Assembly (NCBI RefSeq): GCF_001027745.1 | Contig: NZ_LECU01000002.1 | Location: 248,001-312,000, forward strand | DNA length: 64,000 nucleotides | DNA from: Pedobacter sp. BMA | Lineage (GTDB): Bacteria > Bacteroidota > Bacteroidia > Sphingobacteriales > Sphingobacteriaceae | Reading direction: 5' to 3' | Shown: in pieces, positions 54,199-63,484 of the stretch | How the letters are laid out: each line of letters starts with the position of its first letter | Numbering within the stretch: position 1 is the stretch's first letter | Position numbers and translations under genes: made by a program | Notes under the pieces: model-generated | Database searches by the model: none | Seen by the model: only the letters and a program-made list of their open reading frames with translations | What the model was told of the DNA's origin: nothing

Positions 54199-55065
54199 AT
54201 GAAAATTTATAAAGATTTCGCATCATATAATCAAGCGATGGGCATAAATGCGCCCTTGAATAACGACATAGATATCGGTTATTATGATCCCAAAAGTATA
54301 GTCCTTCAACCCGAACCGGTGATGGTAGATTTTTACAGAATTTCTATCAAGATTAACTACAGGCTAAAATCGACTCCCTCTGAAGCACATAAAAGCGCTA
54401 TCTTTTTTAATAGTCCGGATTTGATTATACCTCCGGGATGGGAAGCAGAACCAACTTTTACCGGCATGTATTTGCAGCTTTCTAAAAAAGTAATTGAAGA
54501 AAACAGGTTTCTGTTCAGGAACTACCTGGATTACGGCCAGCACGAAGCGCTGATACTTAAGGATGAGGAAGTAGTAGAAATTAGTGCCGTGTTCAAGCTG
54601 ATGCTCACCCACTACCACAGCGAAAAAAAACATTTTGCTGTGCTACTATCCTATGTGAATGTAATGATATCATTGGTGGAATCTTTTTACCAACGGCAAT
54701 TTTCGACTAACCCTAGACAATATAACCGGATTGTAGCCGATTTCCAACAAGCTTTGATTGATTACTACACGCAACCCGTAAAGCAACTTCCTAACGTCAA
54801 TTATTTTGCTGATCGCTTAGGTTTGACAGCAAATTATCTGGGCGATATTATTAAACATTTTACTCAAAAATCCGCACTTGAAAACATTCACGAATATGTG
54901 ATCAAAAAAGCGAAGGAAGTGCTAGAAAAGGAATTAGAGCTGAACACGGCTGAAGTGGCTTATCAGCTGGGCTTCGAATACCCGAACTACTTCGCTAAAT
55001 TCTTTAAAAAATGGGTTGGATATAGTCCAAAGGAATATAGGCTCGCTTTAAACAAGAAAAAATAG
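54199..55065 (+). CDS. AraC-family transcription regulator
   Basis: 288 residues. N-terminal cupin-like ligand domain (about 30-110), linker, and C-terminal AraC double helix-turn-helix: VNYFADRLGLTANYLGDIIK, then VIKKAKEVLEKELELNTAEV and AYQLGFEYPNYFAKFFKKWV, GYSPKEYR. The N-terminal domain is of the type common in Bacteroidota regulators of redox enzyme genes. It is followed in the same direction by an aldo/keto reductase and an MdaB-like gene, and a pair of direct repeats with AraC-site spacing lies between (55107-55143). Likely controls those two genes. Confidence 0.94.
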   Translation: MKIYKDFASYNQAMGINAPLNNDIDIGYYDPKSIVLQPEPVMVDFYRISIKINYRLKSTPSEAHKSAIFFNSPDLIIPPGWEAEPTFTGMYLQLSKKVIEENRFLFRNYLDYGQHEALILKDEEVVEISAVFKLMLTHYHSEKKHFAVLLSYVNVMISLVESFYQRQFSTNPRQYNRIVADFQQALIDYYTQPVKQLPNVNYFADRLGLTANYLGDIIKHFTQKSALENIHEYVIKKAKEVLEKELELNTAEVAYQLGFEYPNYFAKFFKKWVGYSPKEYRLALNKKK

Positions 55066-55106
55066 AACCAGCATAAATACCTTCAATGAAAGTATTTTAA
55101 CTTATC

Positions 55107-55143
55107 GGTAATTTGTTTCTGTTTTTTTGGTAATCTGTTTCCG
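55107..55143 (+). promoter_or_regulatory. Direct repeats, probable AraC operator
   Basis: GGTAATTTGTTTCTG (55107-55121) and GGTAATCTGTTTCCG (55129-55143) match in 13 of 15 bases and are 22 bases apart start to start, two helical turns. This is the arrangement of AraC-family half sites, about 54 bases before the reductase start. Confidence 0.6.
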
Positions 55144-55166
55144 TTGCTCCTTTCCTCAACAAATAA

Positions 55167-56333
<1,167 letters not shown>

Positions 56334-56375
56334 TTCCTCAATAATGAACGACATCCTGTTACAGATAAAAATACA

Positions 56376-56981
56376 ATGAATACACACCAAAAAGTTTTAC
56401 TCATAAACACACACTTAACTTACCCCAATTGGAGCGAAGGCACGTTAAACGCTTCTTTCCACAAAAAAGCCAAAGACTTTTTCATAGCCCATAATTTCGA
56501 AATTTTAGAAACTAAAGTAGAAGATGGTTATGATGCCAATGAAGAAGTAGAAAAACATCTGCAAGCAGATATTATCATATTGCAAACGCCTGTCAACTGG
56601 TTTGGTGCACCCTGGATTTACAAAAAATATGTAGATGAAGTATTCAACAGCGGTTTGATGAGTGCAAAGTTTCTGGTCGGCGATGGGAGAACCCGTGAAG
56701 ACGATACCCGGCAATACGGCACGGGTGGAAAAATGCAGGGCAAAAAATTCATGGTTTCCGCTACCTGGAATGCACCCAAAGCGAGTTTCGACGATTCAAA
56801 TCAGCTTCTGTTTGCAGGAAGAAGTACAGCTGATGTATTAATCCCCATCACGAGTAATTACCGTTTTTGCGGCGTTGATATCGTGCCAGACTATAACTGT
56901 TTTGATATTTTTAAAGATGGTGATATCGTCGGGGCATTAGAGAATTACCCTGTCCACTTGAAGCAGGTATTAAGTTTGTAA
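56376..56981 (+). CDS. MdaB-like NAD(P)H-dependent flavoprotein
   Basis: 201-residue flavodoxin-like quinone reductase. QKVLLINTHLTYPNWSEGTL is the FMN/FAD phosphate loop region, and the core QADIIILQTPVNWFGAPWIY followed by KKYVDEVFNSG matches MdaB (modulator of drug activity B). It reduces quinones by two electrons, limiting redox cycling. Second gene behind the aldo/keto reductase and probably under the same AraC regulator. A clear terminator follows at 57016-57045. Confidence 0.92.
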   Translation: MNTHQKVLLINTHLTYPNWSEGTLNASFHKKAKDFFIAHNFEILETKVEDGYDANEEVEKHLQADIIILQTPVNWFGAPWIYKKYVDEVFNSGLMSAKFLVGDGRTREDDTRQYGTGGKMQGKKFMVSATWNAPKASFDDSNQLLFAGRSTADVLIPITSNYRFCGVDIVPDYNCFDIFKDGDIVGALENYPVHLKQVLSL

Positions 56982-57015
56982 TTATTGATTAAATACCAGC
57001 AGTAATGTAAAAAGC

Positions 57016-57047
57016 AAAACCCGTTATAATCCCGGGTTTTTGTTTTT
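57016..57047 (+). terminator. Rho-independent terminator after MdaB-like gene
   Basis: AAAACCCG (57016-57023) and CGGGTTTT (57033-57040) with a 9-base interior, followed by TGTTTTT. It can work in both directions but the next - strand gene ends about 100 bases further on. Confidence 0.8.
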
Positions 57048-57141
57048 ACTTGTGATTTGATCCATGATTTGTTATTTGCACTAATCTTTAAAAAACTGAT
57101 TGCGAAAAAACAAAAAACGTTAGATAATTTAACCATTAACA

Positions 57142-57807
57142 CTACCGCCAAATCTTCCGTTCCAGAGGGATATACTTTTCGAATAAAACAGCCAGGTTTA
57201 GTGCATTTTTGCGGTGCTCGTTCCCAGGGCACTGCTCTTCATAAAACTCAGGGGCATAATAAAAAAGTGTTTTGATCTTGTCTCTCGTAATTAGATGGAT
57301 GATAATATATCCGCCATCAGTTACAGTGGCGAAAGTACTCCCTTCTGAACAAGCAGGATAATCCCGGTCGTCTTGCATTCGCCATAATTGCATTTTCGTT
57401 ATTGACTGCCAGAGATTTTTTAGCGAATCAGTTTTCGTCTGAGTCATCTTAAAAAAGATATTAATATCTGCCGGTCTAAGCTTATATAGCATTTTTCTCG
57501 CCGACAGTTGAGCAAAAAACTCAGGAGCCATGCTTTTACTCCTGTTAGAGACATTTCTATAAGTCGTATCTATTGGTTGGTATTTAAAACCATTTACAAA
57601 GCCCTTATCCTTACTCAAAACCTGATAAACGGCGGGATCATCCTCATATTTAGGAAATTCCAGGATAATGGTACTATCTGCGTATTGTTTAAAAAACAAA
57701 TGCATCGGTGTTATTCCTGATGTTACCTTTTCGTACTCATGAGTTTGACACAAGGAATTAAAACAAATACTAACTGAAAATAATAAAATTAAGTAACAGG
57801 TCTTCAT
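57142..57807 (-). CDS. Hypothetical secreted protein
   Basis: 221 residues with a signal peptide (MKTCYLILLFSVSICFNSLC, with Gln-Thr after it). The mature part starts HEYEKVTSGITPMHLFFKQY and includes STIILEFPKYEDDPAVYQVL and ALNLAVLFEKYIPLERKIW. No lipobox with acceptable spacing is certain. No family recognised. Single gene, exported to the periplasm. Confidence 0.7.
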   Translation of the reverse strand: MKTCYLILLFSVSICFNSLCQTHEYEKVTSGITPMHLFFKQYADSTIILEFPKYEDDPAVYQVLSKDKGFVNGFKYQPIDTTYRNVSNRSKSMAPEFFAQLSARKMLYKLRPADINIFFKMTQTKTDSLKNLWQSITKMQLWRMQDDRDYPACSEGSTFATVTDGGYIIIHLITRDKIKTLFYYAPEFYEEQCPGNEHRKNALNLAVLFEKYIPLERKIWR

Positions 57808-58391
57808 AGGTTAATTTTTAAATACCCATTTTGATAAATGCGACAGCAATCAATTTCCAGGACAAAAAAGGTACCTGTACACTTTTGGAATAATTTCTTA
57901 AAATCGATAGGCTGCGGAGTGCTCTAAGATAAATGATCTTGCGCTACTCGCGAAAAATAAATTCTACCAATCATGCGGTATCAAGGATTGTTTTGAACCA
58001 GCTTTTCAGATAATTGGAATACCCAATCGTAATTATAATATTTTTTGTATCTTAGTTTTACTTACCAAAAATACATTCTGCTTTCCTAAAAAATTCAAAA
58101 CAACAGTTTTCTTTAAGTCCACCTCAAGTCTACCCCCAGTCTACCTTTTGTCTACATCCAATCTACACCAACTGGCAGACAACTTGCAGACAACCGGCAC
58201 ACTACTTCGGGGCAAGTGGGATAAACTTCGACAAAAATGGTTCTTTTACCAAGGGAATCCCTCGGCTGGCACCAGAACAGCAGCCGAACCCTATCCGAAT
58301 ATTTCCCGAACTTGTTAATAACTTGTCTGGGAGTTAAGTCATCAGCAAGCCGGAGTGATTGAGGTAATCATTCACTAGTTCTATCATCCAA
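57808..58391. other. 584-base gap with 11-bp periodic repeat
   Basis: No gene. The first 300 bases show nothing. From 58117 there is a run of GTCTAC-type units spaced exactly 11 bases apart, followed by GCAGACA units with the same spacing, then a 7-bp inverted repeat TCGGCTG/CAGCCGA (58262-58268 and 58281-58287). See the separate repeat entry. Confidence 0.6.
58117..58203. repeat. 11-bp periodic repeat array, two halves
   Basis: GTCYAC-type motif starts at 58117, 58128, 58139, 58150 and (as ATCTAC) 58161, all exactly 11 bases apart. The second half has GCAGACA or GCACACT at 58175, 58186 and 58197, again 11 apart. The two motif sets are roughly reverse complements (GTCTGC against GTCTAC). Eleven bases is about one helical turn. 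Confidence 0.8.
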
Positions 58392-59279
58392 TCATTCCCC
58401 TCCCCGATACGCTTCCTCCAGCACCCCCACCTCAACCTTCCCCATTTTCCTGAACGCCTCAACCACCCTTTCAATCTGCTTTTCGCTTCCATGTTTCAGC
58501 GCCTCAAACATCACGGATGATGCCACCTGCCACGATACCCCAAACTGATCTTTCAGCCAGCCACATTGCCCAGGGGTCCCGCCCGCCGTAAGCGCCGACC
58601 AGTGATAATCGATCTCCTCCTGACTATCGCAGGTAATCAAAAACGAAAGGGCATCATTAAACCCAAAGCCATGCGGGTGTGCACTGTCCATAGCTGCAAT
58701 CCAGGTGCCGTGCACAAAAAAATCACCATACATCAAACTGCCCGCTTTGTCCGGTCCGGCATCTTCCGCTCTCGGCGCAAGCGACCCTGGCCTGGCATCC
58801 TTAAAGATCTTCGAATAAAAATCGATAGCCTCGCCAGCTTTTCCAGCTACCGCTCCGGTAAACATCATAGAAGGAACTATAGCAGGTCTTTCAGCGGAGC
58901 CTTCAGCCCTTAGCATCAGTTGCCACGAAACACCGAACTGATCCTCCACCCAACCGTACCGTGCACTAAACGGGTACTCGTCCAGCGGCATCATGATTTT
59001 GCCACCCTCAATAAGTTTCTCCCATACCTGATCAACCGCAGATGCCTCATCGAAATGCATCATGAAAGAAATAGACGGATTAATCTTCAATCCCGGACCA
59101 CCGTTAATCCCTAAAAAAGATTGCCCGGCAATTGTAAACTCCACTACATCACATTTGCCACCTGGCATTGGAATAGCACTCGAATAGATGACAGCTGATT
59201 CTGGCATTAAGCCAGTATAAAAATTCGTTGCTTCAACAACATTGTTGTCGAACCAGAGGTGTGGTTTAATCGGTAACAT
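58392..59279 (-). CDS. Tandem VOC/PhnB-like domain protein
   Basis: 295 residues made of two glyoxalase-fold (PhnB/3-demethylubiquinone methyltransferase-like) halves. Half one has IKPHLWFDNNVVEATNFYTG, SAIPMPGGKCDVVEFTIAGQ and RYGWVEDQFGVSWQLML; half two repeats the pattern with TGAVAGKAGEAIDFYSKIFK and QCGWLKDQFGVSWQVASSVM. The repeated KDQFGVSWQ is typical of the PhnB-like VOC subfamily. No substrate can be given. Single gene with its own start, divergent from the protease-TPR gene. Confidence 0.92.
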   Translation of the reverse strand: MLPIKPHLWFDNNVVEATNFYTGLMPESAVIYSSAIPMPGGKCDVVEFTIAGQSFLGINGGPGLKINPSISFMMHFDEASAVDQVWEKLIEGGKIMMPLDEYPFSARYGWVEDQFGVSWQLMLRAEGSAERPAIVPSMMFTGAVAGKAGEAIDFYSKIFKDARPGSLAPRAEDAGPDKAGSLMYGDFFVHGTWIAAMDSAHPHGFGFNDALSFLITCDSQEEIDYHWSALTAGGTPGQCGWLKDQFGVSWQVASSVMFEALKHGSEKQIERVVEAFRKMGKVEVGVLEEAYRGGE

Positions 59280-59398
59280 AGGCTTATATTTTTGTTGTAT
59301 ATAAAACTAACGAATATCACCTGAACAAAAAAGAAATACTCAGGCGTTCCCTTTATCCGTGCTTTCCGGATTTCCGACGCGAAAGAAAAATTACCTTC

Positions 59399-59431
59399 TT
59401 GAACTTATTAGCCTTTAATCCATTATCTTTA
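59399..59431 (+). promoter_or_regulatory. Candidate promoter for protease-TPR gene
   Basis: TTG at 59399-59401 and TATCTTTA at 59424-59431, 22 bases apart, fit the Bacteroidota pattern with one mismatch in the -7 box; the ATG at 59448 follows 17 bases on. Confidence 0.4.
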
Positions 59432-59447
59432 ATAAAAATTAACCTCC

Positions 59448-60617
59448 ATGAGTTTCCCTGCGATCTTACTGTTGATCTATTTGATCTCTTACCTATCTTT
59501 CAAGCTGGTGACCATTATTCATGAGTTAGGTCATGCCATCCCCGGAATGATGTTTACAAAGGCTGGTGCAACAATTTATATAGGGTCTTATGGAAATACT
59601 TCCGAATCCTCAAAGCTTTCTTATAACAATTTAACCATCTACCTCAGTAAAAACCTTTTTAACTGGCAAGGCGGTTTGTGTATTTTGGAGAAAAACAACC
59701 TCACCATCACGCAAGGAATCATTCAAATCATAATGGGCCCGCTCCTGCCGGTGATCCTTGGAGCAGCTACATTTACATTCGCCAGCCTGTTCAACTGGCA
59801 TGGCTCACTAAAATTCGTTTCAGTCATTTTTCTGGGAGTAACCATTTTCAGCATGTTGCAGAGTTTAGTTCCATCCGCTAAACAAATGGTTACCACCCAG
59901 GGGCGCCGCATCAATAACGACGGCCGTCAGCTCCTCAAACTCATTCGCTTGCGAAAAATAGAAACTATAGTAAACCATGCTGTACAATTATATGATGAGG
60001 AAGATTATGAACAGGCGGCGGAAATTTTCCATCGGGAAGTCTTGAAAGATATAAAGGAACCTGAATATTTTAAACTCGCAACATCGGCTTACCTGATGTC
60101 CAGACAATATCAACTGGCAGTCGAAGTATCAGATGAACATCAGCAGCTATTCATTTTAGATGCCGATGATTTAGCCAACGCAGGATTAGCCCATTCCTTT
60201 GCGGGCGAAAACGATACCGCAGTGGAATATTATCTGCAGGCGATAAAGATCTGTCCGGAGCACAAATATGCCCTGAATAACTATGCCTTCACGCTAAAAA
60301 ATATGGCGCAATACGAACAAGCCATTGACATATTCGATAAAGCGATAATCCATTACCCAGACTTTGCATATGCTTATAGCAACCGGGGACTGTCAAAAAT
60401 AATGCTTGGCGATCACGACTCCGGTTTGGCAGATATTAACTACTCCTTCAGCCTCGAGCCAGAAAATGCCTTCGCACTCCGCAACCTCGGCATCTACCAT
60501 CTGCAAACCGGCAATCCCGCACAAGCACTTGAATTATTTGAAAAGGCCAGATCTATATCGCCCATCACTTATCAGATTGATGAATACATCCTTCAGGCCG
60601 AAAGCGCCATTAAATAA
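59448..60617 (+). CDS. M50-like membrane metalloprotease domain fused to TPR repeats
   Basis: 389 residues. The first helix ends in IIHELGHAIP, a HExxH zinc site (His25, Glu26, His29) inside a membrane helix as in M50 site-2-type proteases. Two further helices follow (IIQIIMGPLLPVILGAATFT, LKFVSVIFLGVTIFSMLQSL). The usual second M50 motif with Asn-Pro and a distal Asp is not clear. From about 165 come TPR-like repeats (VQLYDEEDYEQAAEIFHREV, YALNNYAFTLKNMAQYEQAI, YAYSNRGLSKIMLGD, FALRNLGIYHLQTGNPAQAL). The TPR part probably binds a partner on the cytosolic side. Its target is unknown. Confidence 0.82.
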   Translation: MSFPAILLLIYLISYLSFKLVTIIHELGHAIPGMMFTKAGATIYIGSYGNTSESSKLSYNNLTIYLSKNLFNWQGGLCILEKNNLTITQGIIQIIMGPLLPVILGAATFTFASLFNWHGSLKFVSVIFLGVTIFSMLQSLVPSAKQMVTTQGRRINNDGRQLLKLIRLRKIETIVNHAVQLYDEEDYEQAAEIFHREVLKDIKEPEYFKLATSAYLMSRQYQLAVEVSDEHQQLFILDADDLANAGLAHSFAGENDTAVEYYLQAIKICPEHKYALNNYAFTLKNMAQYEQAIDIFDKAIIHYPDFAYAYSNRGLSKIMLGDHDSGLADINYSFSLEPENAFALRNLGIYHLQTGNPAQALELFEKARSISPITYQIDEYILQAESAIK

Positions 60618-60732
60618 CAACTGAAAATATTTTATACAAATTCATTCAATCTTTCCCTCCCTGAGCCGTACACTCAAAATATTTGAGCCGCTCAGGCAAC
60701 TTGCTGCTTCTCCAACCGCCCATCTTTGTACT

Positions 60733-61704
60733 ATGAAAAACACCACAACAATTCAACTCGGCAACAATGGCCCAATCGTATCTAGACTCGGATTAGGTTG
60801 CATGCGCATGTCTTCCATCTGGGGAGGCCCAACACCCGACGAAAATGAAGCCATCGCCACCATTCACGAAGCGTTAGATAGCGGCATCAACTTCCTAAAC
60901 ACCGGCGACTTCTATGGCGCTGGTCACAATGAAATGCTCATCGGCAAAGCCATTAAAAACCGCCGCGATGAGGCATTCATCAGCGTAAAGTTCGGCGCCA
61001 TCTTTCATAACGGCCAGTGGCTTGGTCTCGACTTGCGCCCTATGGCCATGAAAAACTTCATCAACTACTCCCTTACCCGCCTGGGCATCGAAACCATCGA
61101 CCTATATCAACCATGCCGCATGGACGGCAGCGTTCCAGTAGAAGACATCATCGGAACAGTAGCAGATTTGATTAAAGAAGGCAAAGTGCGCCACATCGGC
61201 GTATCGGAAATCAACGCCGATCAGCTTCGCCAGGCCAACAGCGTTTACCCGATCAGTGCATTAGAAATCGGTTACTCACTAGCCGATCGCCAGATTGAAC
61301 GCGATTTGCTTCCGGTGGCCAAAGAACTTGGACTAGGCATCATTGCTTTCGCCAACACAGCGGAAGGCTTGTTAACAGGCGACCTTACCGCCCCGCTTGA
61401 GGCGAACGACCACAGGAACCATTTCTCCCGTTTTCAGGGCGATAACTTAAAGCAAAACCTGGAGAGAGTAGAAGTACTGAAACAACTGGCAAAAGCCAAA
61501 GGATGTACGCCAACTCAACTCGCCATTGCCTGGGTAAAAGAACAAGGTGAGCAGGTAATGCCACTGGTAAGCATGAGCCGCAGATCGCGTCTGCCGGAAA
61601 ACCTGGCGGCAATGGATATTGCATTTACTACTGAAGAATTGAACACTTTAAATACTACTTTTGCAATAGACGCCATTGTTGGTGGAACTTACTTACAACG
61701 TTAA
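60733..61704 (+). CDS. Aldo/keto reductase-like protein with altered catalytic residues
   Basis: 323-residue aldo/keto reductase barrel without signal peptide. The fold is complete: VSRLGLGCMRMSSIWGGPTP, ALDSGINFLNTGDFYGAGHN, AFISVKFG (catalytic Lys), and a C-terminal NADP region. The catalytic Asp position, normally FLDTGDFYG, reads Asn (LNTGDFYG), and the His position in DLYQxHR is Cys (DLYQPCRMD). Loss of the His is seen in a known subfamily; the Asn change is less usual. A TTTG box 5 bases before the ATG suggests a near-leaderless transcript. The next gene, an AraC regulator, begins immediately at its stop. Confidence 0.9.
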   Translation: MKNTTTIQLGNNGPIVSRLGLGCMRMSSIWGGPTPDENEAIATIHEALDSGINFLNTGDFYGAGHNEMLIGKAIKNRRDEAFISVKFGAIFHNGQWLGLDLRPMAMKNFINYSLTRLGIETIDLYQPCRMDGSVPVEDIIGTVADLIKEGKVRHIGVSEINADQLRQANSVYPISALEIGYSLADRQIERDLLPVAKELGLGIIAFANTAEGLLTGDLTAPLEANDHRNHFSRFQGDNLKQNLERVEVLKQLAKAKGCTPTQLAIAWVKEQGEQVMPLVSMSRRSRLPENLAAMDIAFTTEELNTLNTTFAIDAIVGGTYLQR

Positions 61705-62532
61705 ATGATCAGTCCAGCTGAAATTCTTCCCGGTGTAATCTTCTATTCATACCTCTCCGCCGAAAGGAAAGAGAAAGTCTGTTTCTGGAATCACCATACG
61801 CTGGTGTTGCAGGTTTCAGGGAAGTTCACCATGGAAACCTCCGGACAAACAATATCAATGACCCAGGGAGGAATGCTGCTGATTGGCAAGAACCAGCTGG
61901 GCACACTCACTAAAACACCACTCCCGGGTGGCAACTATGAAACAATAGTGATATCCCTGCAGGACGACCTGCTAAGGAAAATTGTATTGGAAGAAAAAAT
62001 TCAGGCCGATCACAAATACATCGGTCCGCCCAATATTTTAATCCCCACCAATGAATTCCTGCAGGGCTATTTTCAGTCCATCGTACCTTATGCCCGCAGT
62101 GCCGGCGCCAGCATGACCGATGAAATGGGTATTCTAAAAGTAAAAGAAGGTGTGAAGCTGCTAATGATGGCCATGCCTGCCCTGCGCAATTTCCTGTTCG
62201 ATTTTTCTGAACCGCATAAAATCGACCTGGAAAAATTCATGCTTAGTAACTTTCAGTTTAACGTGCCCGTAGAGAAATTCGCACAACTCACCGGCAGAAG
62301 TTTAGCTGGCTTTAAACGCGATTTCCAGAAAGCTTTTAATGCACCACCCCGGCAATGGCTCCAGAACAGGCGTTTAAACGAGGCCAGGCACCTTATGGAA
62401 ACCAGGCGACAGAAACCCTCTGCCATTTATCTCGATCTGGGTTTTGAGAGCCTTTCTCATTTCTCTCACGCTTTCAAGAAAAAGTTTGGTGTAGCACCAA
62501 CGGAAGTAAATGACGGACAAATTAATTCTTAA
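61705..62532 (+). CDS. AraC-family transcription regulator
   Basis: 275 residues. N-terminal AraC-like ligand domain (VCFWNHHTLVLQVSGKFTME, GGMLLIGKNQLGTLTKTP) of the ExsA/PqrA-type cupin fold; C-terminal double helix-turn-helix: VPVEKFAQLTGRSLAGFKRD, FQKAFNAPPRQWLQNRRLNE, AIYLDLGFESLSHFSHAFKK. The ATG directly follows the reductase stop (TAA ATG), so the two are translated together. It probably regulates its own operon. Confidence 0.94.
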   Translation: MISPAEILPGVIFYSYLSAERKEKVCFWNHHTLVLQVSGKFTMETSGQTISMTQGGMLLIGKNQLGTLTKTPLPGGNYETIVISLQDDLLRKIVLEEKIQADHKYIGPPNILIPTNEFLQGYFQSIVPYARSAGASMTDEMGILKVKEGVKLLMMAMPALRNFLFDFSEPHKIDLEKFMLSNFQFNVPVEKFAQLTGRSLAGFKRDFQKAFNAPPRQWLQNRRLNEARHLMETRRQKPSAIYLDLGFESLSHFSHAFKKKFGVAPTEVNDGQINS

Positions 62533-63105
62533 TAAACTCAAAACGCATAATTTGCTGCAGAAAACTTAAAATACAGTAATCGTCTTAATATCAAAAGGCC
62601 TCACCAACTTGTTCACCTTTGAAATTGCTGTCCATTTTTATCCTTTTTACCAGACCCAATACGGATAGTGTTATCCTGCACCAGCCCATCTGTCTGATGC
62701 TATCTCCTCAATGCTACTTAAAACTCGGTATATTATCAATGCTAATCGAACATCGCTATCTCGTCCTTGCTGTCTGAACATCGCTATCTCCCCCTTGCTA
62801 TCGAAAATCGCTATCTCCTCCTTGCTATCCGAACATCGCTATCCCCCTCTTGCTATCCGAACATCGCTATCTCCACCATGCATTCCGGCATAGGCGATGA
62901 TGGAAGGAGAAATCGTTAAAGCTTGCGCAGTTCCATTCGAATCTTGTCTAACCCAAGGCTGCGCGCTTTTGCCGATCATTCGATCAATTCGAAACCTATC
63001 GGCACTTGTGCAGCCGCCATTGAAGCTTTGATGAATTTATCCGACATCGGCGCCAGGCCTTGATCTTTTGTTTCTTTTCCATCAAGGGAAAAGAAAAATC
63101 AACCC
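62533..63105. other. 573-base gap with 28-bp tandem repeat
   Basis: No gene. A + strand open frame here is just the repeat. Five copies of a 28-bp unit lie at about 62747-62885 (separate entry). The rest shows no promoter boxes, RNA gene or strong hairpin. Confidence 0.6.
62747..62885. repeat. Five-copy 28-bp tandem repeat
   Basis: The core ATCGCTATC begins at 62752, 62780, 62807, 62835 and 62863: spacing 28, 27, 28 and 28 bases. Unit consensus is GAACATCGCTATCTCC followed by CCCTTGCTATCC. Copies differ by a few substitutions and one single-base loss. No spacers, so not a CRISPR array. Confidence 0.88.
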
Positions 63106-63348
63106 TTACTCCCCCCTCAACACCTCCAGCACATCCCCCAGCGCCTTATCCCGCTCCTCAAACTCCTTAAAAAGAAACGCCAGCGATTCCTTACTCGTTT
63201 CAATATGGATTTCAGGAAAGTCCTTACCTAGAATCCTGTCGTCCTGATCGTAGTGAACAAGCTCCTTTGGTTTGACGGTAATGATTTGACTGATACGGAT
63301 ATAGGTATTTTGAACCCGGATAAACTTACCGTGATGAGAGACTGGCAT
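63106..63348 (-). CDS. Hypothetical protein
   Basis: 80 residues, soluble. Beta-type N-terminal half (FIRVQNTYIRISQIITVKPK, DFPEIHIETSKESLAFLFKE) and an acidic helical end (FEERDKALGDVLEVLRGE). No signal peptide. No family recognised. Lies about 135 bases downstream of the kinase fragment on the same strand. Confidence 0.6.
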   Translation of the reverse strand: MPVSHHGKFIRVQNTYIRISQIITVKPKELVHYDQDDRILGKDFPEIHIETSKESLAFLFKEFEERDKALGDVLEVLRGE

Positions 63349-63484
63349 GATAACTTGGATGATTTAGTTTAGTATAGTGTGGGGTCAAAAGTATCACATC
63401 AAACAAAATACACAAACGTATTCAACAAGTTTATTGATCTATATCATCAACAATTTTACGAAATATCGTTAAATGATGATAAAG

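Noticed and set aside
62747..62885. Possible CRISPR array
   Set aside because: Units follow directly without spacers, and no cas gene is near.
62711..62893. 60-codon + strand frame
   Set aside because: It is only the translation of the 28-bp tandem repeat.
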